7,231 bases of DNA from assembly GCA_964432995.1 (NCBI GenBank), contig CAYSPU010000282.1, positions 1 to 7,231 of the forward strand, read 5' to 3'. This DNA is from CAYSPU01 sp964432995. Lineage in GTDB: Bacteria; Verrucomicrobiota; Verrucomicrobiia; Limisphaerales; JAHDYP01. Within the stretch, counting starts at the first letter, position 1, and each line of letters begins with the position of its first letter. Below are positions 5,752 to 7,231 of this stretch, piece by piece. The notes below the pieces were generated by a model that was given only the letters and a program-made list of their open reading frames with translations, was not told the DNA's origin and made no database searches. The position numbers and the translations under genes are program-made.

Positions 5752-5860
5752 ACCTCAGATTCCCCCTTCGTTTCTTCGCGCCTTTGTTGTTCACGCTGCC
5801 TGCCGGCTCGTCCACCGGGAACGGGGAGGGGGAAAACAACCAAGACGCGAAGACGCGAAG
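5752..5860. repeat. Palindromic element, copy A (left of toxin-antitoxin pair)
   Basis: The 101 nt at 5752-5852 align without gaps to 6496-6596 at 84 identical positions counted by eye. Copy A is itself palindromic: 5766-5791 (CTTCGTTTCTTCGCGCCTTT...) pairs with 5835-5860 (AACAACCAAGACGCGAAG...) at 22 of 26 positions, around a conserved GCCTGCCGG ... CGGGAACGGGG core. Confidence 0.85.
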
Positions 5861-5877
5861 TCCGCCCGCGATACACC

Positions 5878-6228
5878 TCACGCCGCGGGATTCAGCCAGC
5901 CTGCAAGCTTGCGGCGAATGCGCGCGAGTCGATCCGACGCAATGGTTCCGATGGCACCGATCAGAAGGCGCGCTTCGACGACCGCCACCCGGCCGATGCG
6001 AATCACACTCTCGGTACGCAACCCCGAAGCGTCAAAGTCGGAATCCCCGCGACGGACCATTTCATCAAAATCCGGGATTGCCTGGCTGGATTGGGTGGAA
6101 AGCATGCACACCAACCAATCGCCGTGCGGTCCCGGGACTTGGGCTAGAAGGAGCACAGGCCGCCGTTTGCCTGGAGCAAGGTCGGTGTGCGGCAACTCGA
6201 GCAACCCGATCTGGCCAGGCCGTCTCAT
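5878..6228 (-). CDS. MazF/PemK-type toxin
   Basis: This 116-residue protein has the layout of the PemK/MazF toxin family, endoribonucleases that cut mRNA in the cytoplasm when their antitoxin is lost. Visible marks are the N-terminal RRPGQIGLLELPHTDL followed by KRRPVLLL (residues 21-28, the conserved G-KRRP-x-L-x-L strand), LVCMLSTQ (39-46, where the family has its Ser/Thr-Gln strand), and a second half SGLRTESVIRIGRVAVVEARL then IGTIASDRLARIRRKL, the usual 'gL-x-x-xSvvrlgklatl ... iG-x-l' ending. Length fits the family. Its ATG at 6228 overlaps the antitoxin stop by 4 nt (ATGA), so the two are translationally coupled. It faces the kinase gene tail to tail. No broken residues are evident, so it is probably functional. 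Confidence 0.85.
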   Translation of the reverse strand: MRRPGQIGLLELPHTDLAPGKRRPVLLLAQVPGPHGDWLVCMLSTQSSQAIPDFDEMVRRGDSDFDASGLRTESVIRIGRVAVVEARLLIGAIGTIASDRLARIRRKLAGWLNPAA

Positions 6229-6437
6229 CGCCAGTCCTCAACCAGGCAGGTGTCCGGGTAAGGCGGCCATTGCTCTTGTTCCATTCCTCTCAAAGCCGAG
6301 TCGAGACTCAGGCTCGACCAGTCTTCGTGCAACTGGTCCTGGCTCTGGGCCAGGGACTCAACGAACTTCAGTACCTGCTCCTGCAATTCCGCCGGAAGGG
6401 ACCGACTCCGTTCGAAAATCAACTCCGCTGTGCTCAC
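6225..6437 (-). CDS. Antitoxin of the MazF-type pair (DUF2281-like)
   Basis: A 70-residue protein starting at GTG (6437-6435): (M)STAELIFERSRSLPAELQ, then EQVLKFVESLAQSQ, an acidic linker, and the C-terminal SLDSALRGMEQEQWPPYPD. The 'S-x-AE-x-IL-x-x-x-x-x-LP-x-x-L-x-x-EVL-FVE-L' start and 'SL-x-SAMRGME-D-x-WP-Y' end are typical of DUF2281-type antitoxins paired with MazF/PemK toxins. The N-terminal half would dimerise or bind DNA; the acidic C-terminus would occupy the toxin. The frame stays open upstream to about 6716, but that part lies over the repeat at 6496-6596 and is not protein-like, and the GTG lines up with the family start. No Shine-Dalgarno is visible. Antitoxin first, toxin second, overlapping by ATGA, is the standard order; autorepression by the complex is expected from the family. 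Confidence 0.8.
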   Translation of the reverse strand: MSTAELIFERSRSLPAELQEQVLKFVESLAQSQDQLHEDWSSLSLDSALRGMEQEQWPPYPDTCLVEDWR

Positions 6438-6443
6438 CAGACA

Positions 6444-6472
6444 ACGATGTCGCACGCCCGAGACAGCGTCAA
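6444..6472 (-). promoter_or_regulatory. Candidate promoter of the toxin-antitoxin pair
   Basis: On the minus strand TTGACG (6472-6467), a 17-nt spacer and CATCGT (6449-6444) lie just 6 nt before the antitoxin GTG. The -35 is a 5/6 match and the -10 only 3/6. Initiation there would give a nearly leaderless message, which would fit the missing ribosome site. Speculative. Confidence 0.3.
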
Positions 6473-6495
6473 GCGCCGCCGTTTCTTGGCAGCAA

Positions 6496-6596
6496 ACCTC
6501 AGATTCCCTCTTGGTTTCTTGGCGCCGTGGTTGTTCATCCCGCCTGCCGACTCGATCGTCGGGAACGGGGTGGGGGAGAACAACGAAGACTCGAAG
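6496..6596. repeat. Palindromic element, copy B (right of toxin-antitoxin pair)
   Basis: A direct repeat of copy A in the same orientation, 84 of 101 positions identical by eye. It shares the opening ACCTCAGATTCCC and the core GCCTGCCG ... CGGGAACGGGG. Its own internal pairing has decayed, mainly in the right arm. It begins 59 nt upstream of the antitoxin start. Confidence 0.85.
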
Positions 6597-6659
6597 GGGT
6601 TGGAGAATCGTCCAGATCGACGACGATTCCGGATCAGCCGCGAAAAGCAACCCCCGGAT

Positions 6660-6680
6660 GCACCGGAGAAGGACCGGTGC
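6660..6680. other. Perfect 7-bp hairpin upstream of the Ig-domain gene
   Basis: GCACCGG (6660-6666), loop AGAAGGA, CCGGTGC (6674-6680). It lies 38 nt before the ATG at 6719, in the probable leader. The purpose is unknown; it could be an operator or a leader stem. Confidence 0.4.
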
Positions 6681-6702
6681 GCGGTCGTGCGTTCGACAAG
6701 GT

Positions 6703-6713
6703 AGAAGGAAAGG
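6703..6713 (+). promoter_or_regulatory. Ribosome binding site of the Ig-domain gene
   Basis: The purine run AGAAGGAAAGG ends 5 nt before the ATG at 6719 and fixes that start, even though the frame is open far upstream through repeat DNA. Confidence 0.7.
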
Positions 6714-6718
6714 CAACT

Positions 6719-7180
6719 ATGAGAACTCAAATCCTCAGCAAGCCGTCCCTGCAGAAGAAGCTCGGAATCCACGCGTGGCGGTATCGGTGGGCCGCCCTGG
6801 CCGGTGTCTTGGGGACACTGAGTGTGGTTTTGGCGCAGGAACCACCCACGATCACCCGGCAACCGACCAATCTCAACCTGAGCGTGGGCGCCACCGCAAC
6901 GTTCCGGGTGTCGGTCGGCGGCACGACCCCATACGGTTTCCAGTGGCACTACACGAATGGCGGGAACACCGTCGCGCTCGACGGCGTGGTGAACCCGTCG
7001 GCGCTGAAGTCCATCCTGAACCTGACGAACGTCCAGTCCGCCGACGCCGGCGGTTACTTCGTGGTGGCCACGAACGTGGCGGGCACCGCGACCAGCGAGG
7101 TGGCCACGCTCACGCTGGACCCGACTTTCATCAAGGTCACGACCGGGCCAGTCGTGACCGATAGTGGGAACTCTATATGA
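6719..7180 (+). CDS. Secreted Ig-like domain protein, probably truncated
   Basis: A 153-residue product. Residues 1 to about 40 are a Sec signal peptide: a long basic start, then WAALAGVLGTLSVVLA, with likely cleavage around VLA/QE. Residues about 43-134 form one I-set-like immunoglobulin domain, beginning PPTITRQPTNLNLSVGATATF, with the core Trp76 (FQWHY) and the DAGGYFVVATNVAG strand holding Tyr113. Such modules occur in many large secreted verrucomicrobial proteins, followed by FG-GAP/VCBS or other repeats. After the Ig domain a linker reads FIKVTTGPVVTDSGNSI and stops at TGA 7178-7180. In related proteins this VTTGPVVTD-x-GNS string opens the next domain (GxAWGDYDNDG...), so the gene appears cut short. 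The TGA coincides with the first bases of a possible insertion sequence. An adhesion or surface role is only a guess. Confidence 0.75.
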   Translation: MRTQILSKPSLQKKLGIHAWRYRWAALAGVLGTLSVVLAQEPPTITRQPTNLNLSVGATATFRVSVGGTTPYGFQWHYTNGGNTVALDGVVNPSALKSILNLTNVQSADAGGYFVVATNVAGTATSEVATLTLDPTFIKVTTGPVVTDSGNSI

Positions 7181-7231
7181 GGTGGACCCCAAGCTTAAGA
7201 CCACGGAGCGCGAGAATTAAGCTAGCATTTG
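7178..7231. mobile_element. Possible insertion-sequence left end, cut by window edge
   Basis: From 7178 the sequence TGAGGTGGACCCCAAGCTTAAG, broken off after about 54 nt, is more AT-rich than what precedes it and looks like the terminal inverted repeat of an IS3-type element (tips commonly TGA...CCCC). The translation in the Ig gene's frame ends exactly here. Neither a transposase nor the other end is in the window, so the identification is tentative. Confidence 0.4.

Larger units (their letters stand above)
5515..5877. other. Repeat-filled gap between convergent genes
   Basis: This 363-nt gap lies between the kinase stop and the toxin stop codon on the other strand. I see no gene in it. It holds a short hairpin GCGGTGC-GGAG-GCACCGC (5599-5616), an overlapping longer inverted repeat (5614-5628 with 5665-5679, 13 of 15 paired) and the palindromic element at 5752-5860. 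No T-run follows the hairpins, so no intrinsic terminator is claimed. A long open frame crossing it on the plus strand is an artefact of stop-poor GC-rich repeats. Confidence 0.6.

Noticed and set aside
5147..6718. Very long plus-strand open frame running from inside the kinase gene into the Ig-domain gene
   Set aside because: The part before 6719 translates the kinase tail in the wrong frame, several palindromic repeats and the reverse of the toxin-antitoxin genes. It looks like Arg/Pro/Ser-rich noise. Only the end with its own ribosome site and signal peptide is a gene.

Overview
The window is GC-rich, accessory-looking bacterial DNA. It most resembles a verrucomicrobial genome of the Pedosphaera/Limisphaerales type, with Planctomycetes as the nearest alternative. 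This rests on four things: an ECF sigma factor of the kinase-associated type, a zinc-ribbon/Ser-Thr-kinase/WD40 protein, a secreted Ig-domain protein, and very many short palindromic repeats, some of them inside coding sequence. The taxonomic call is inference. There is no rRNA, tRNA or CRISPR array.

Layout. On the minus strand, 309-1 is the first 103 residues of a Tat-exported protein that runs off the left edge; a candidate promoter with a palindromic spacer lies upstream. At 568-741 (+) is a decayed C-terminal piece of an acyl-CoA thioesterase. At 892-1647 (+) is an ECF sigma factor. At 1659-2088 there is a roughly 430-bp segment bounded by inverted arrays of a 12-nt repeat, holding an internally deleted four-helix-bundle (23S rRNA IVP-type) gene. 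At 2164-5514 (+) is a 1116-residue membrane kinase with a WD40 propeller. Its gene carries at least three in-frame blocks of repeat DNA, about 220 codons in all. The 5515-5877 gap is made of palindromic repeats. At 6437-5878 (-) is a MazF-type toxin-antitoxin pair sitting between two directly repeated copies of a roughly 100-bp element (83% identical by eye). At 6719-7180 (+) is a secreted Ig-like protein that stops abruptly where its next domain should begin, at what looks like the tip of an insertion sequence running off the right edge.

How the genes work together. The ECF sigma factor and the kinase are a plausible signalling pair: the kinase would sense through its propeller and control the sigma factor. 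The 12-nt-repeat/IVP segment appears to have been dropped between them. The toxin-antitoxin pair is autonomous. The rest of the window records repeat invasion: two pseudogene remnants, three different repeat families tolerated in one reading frame, and a truncated secreted protein.

The most novel candidate is the 12-nt repeat family. One copy flanks an IVP-like gene in inverted orientation, and a gene-less copy with the same arm layout lies inside the kinase propeller. It looks like a small mobile cassette and its derivative.
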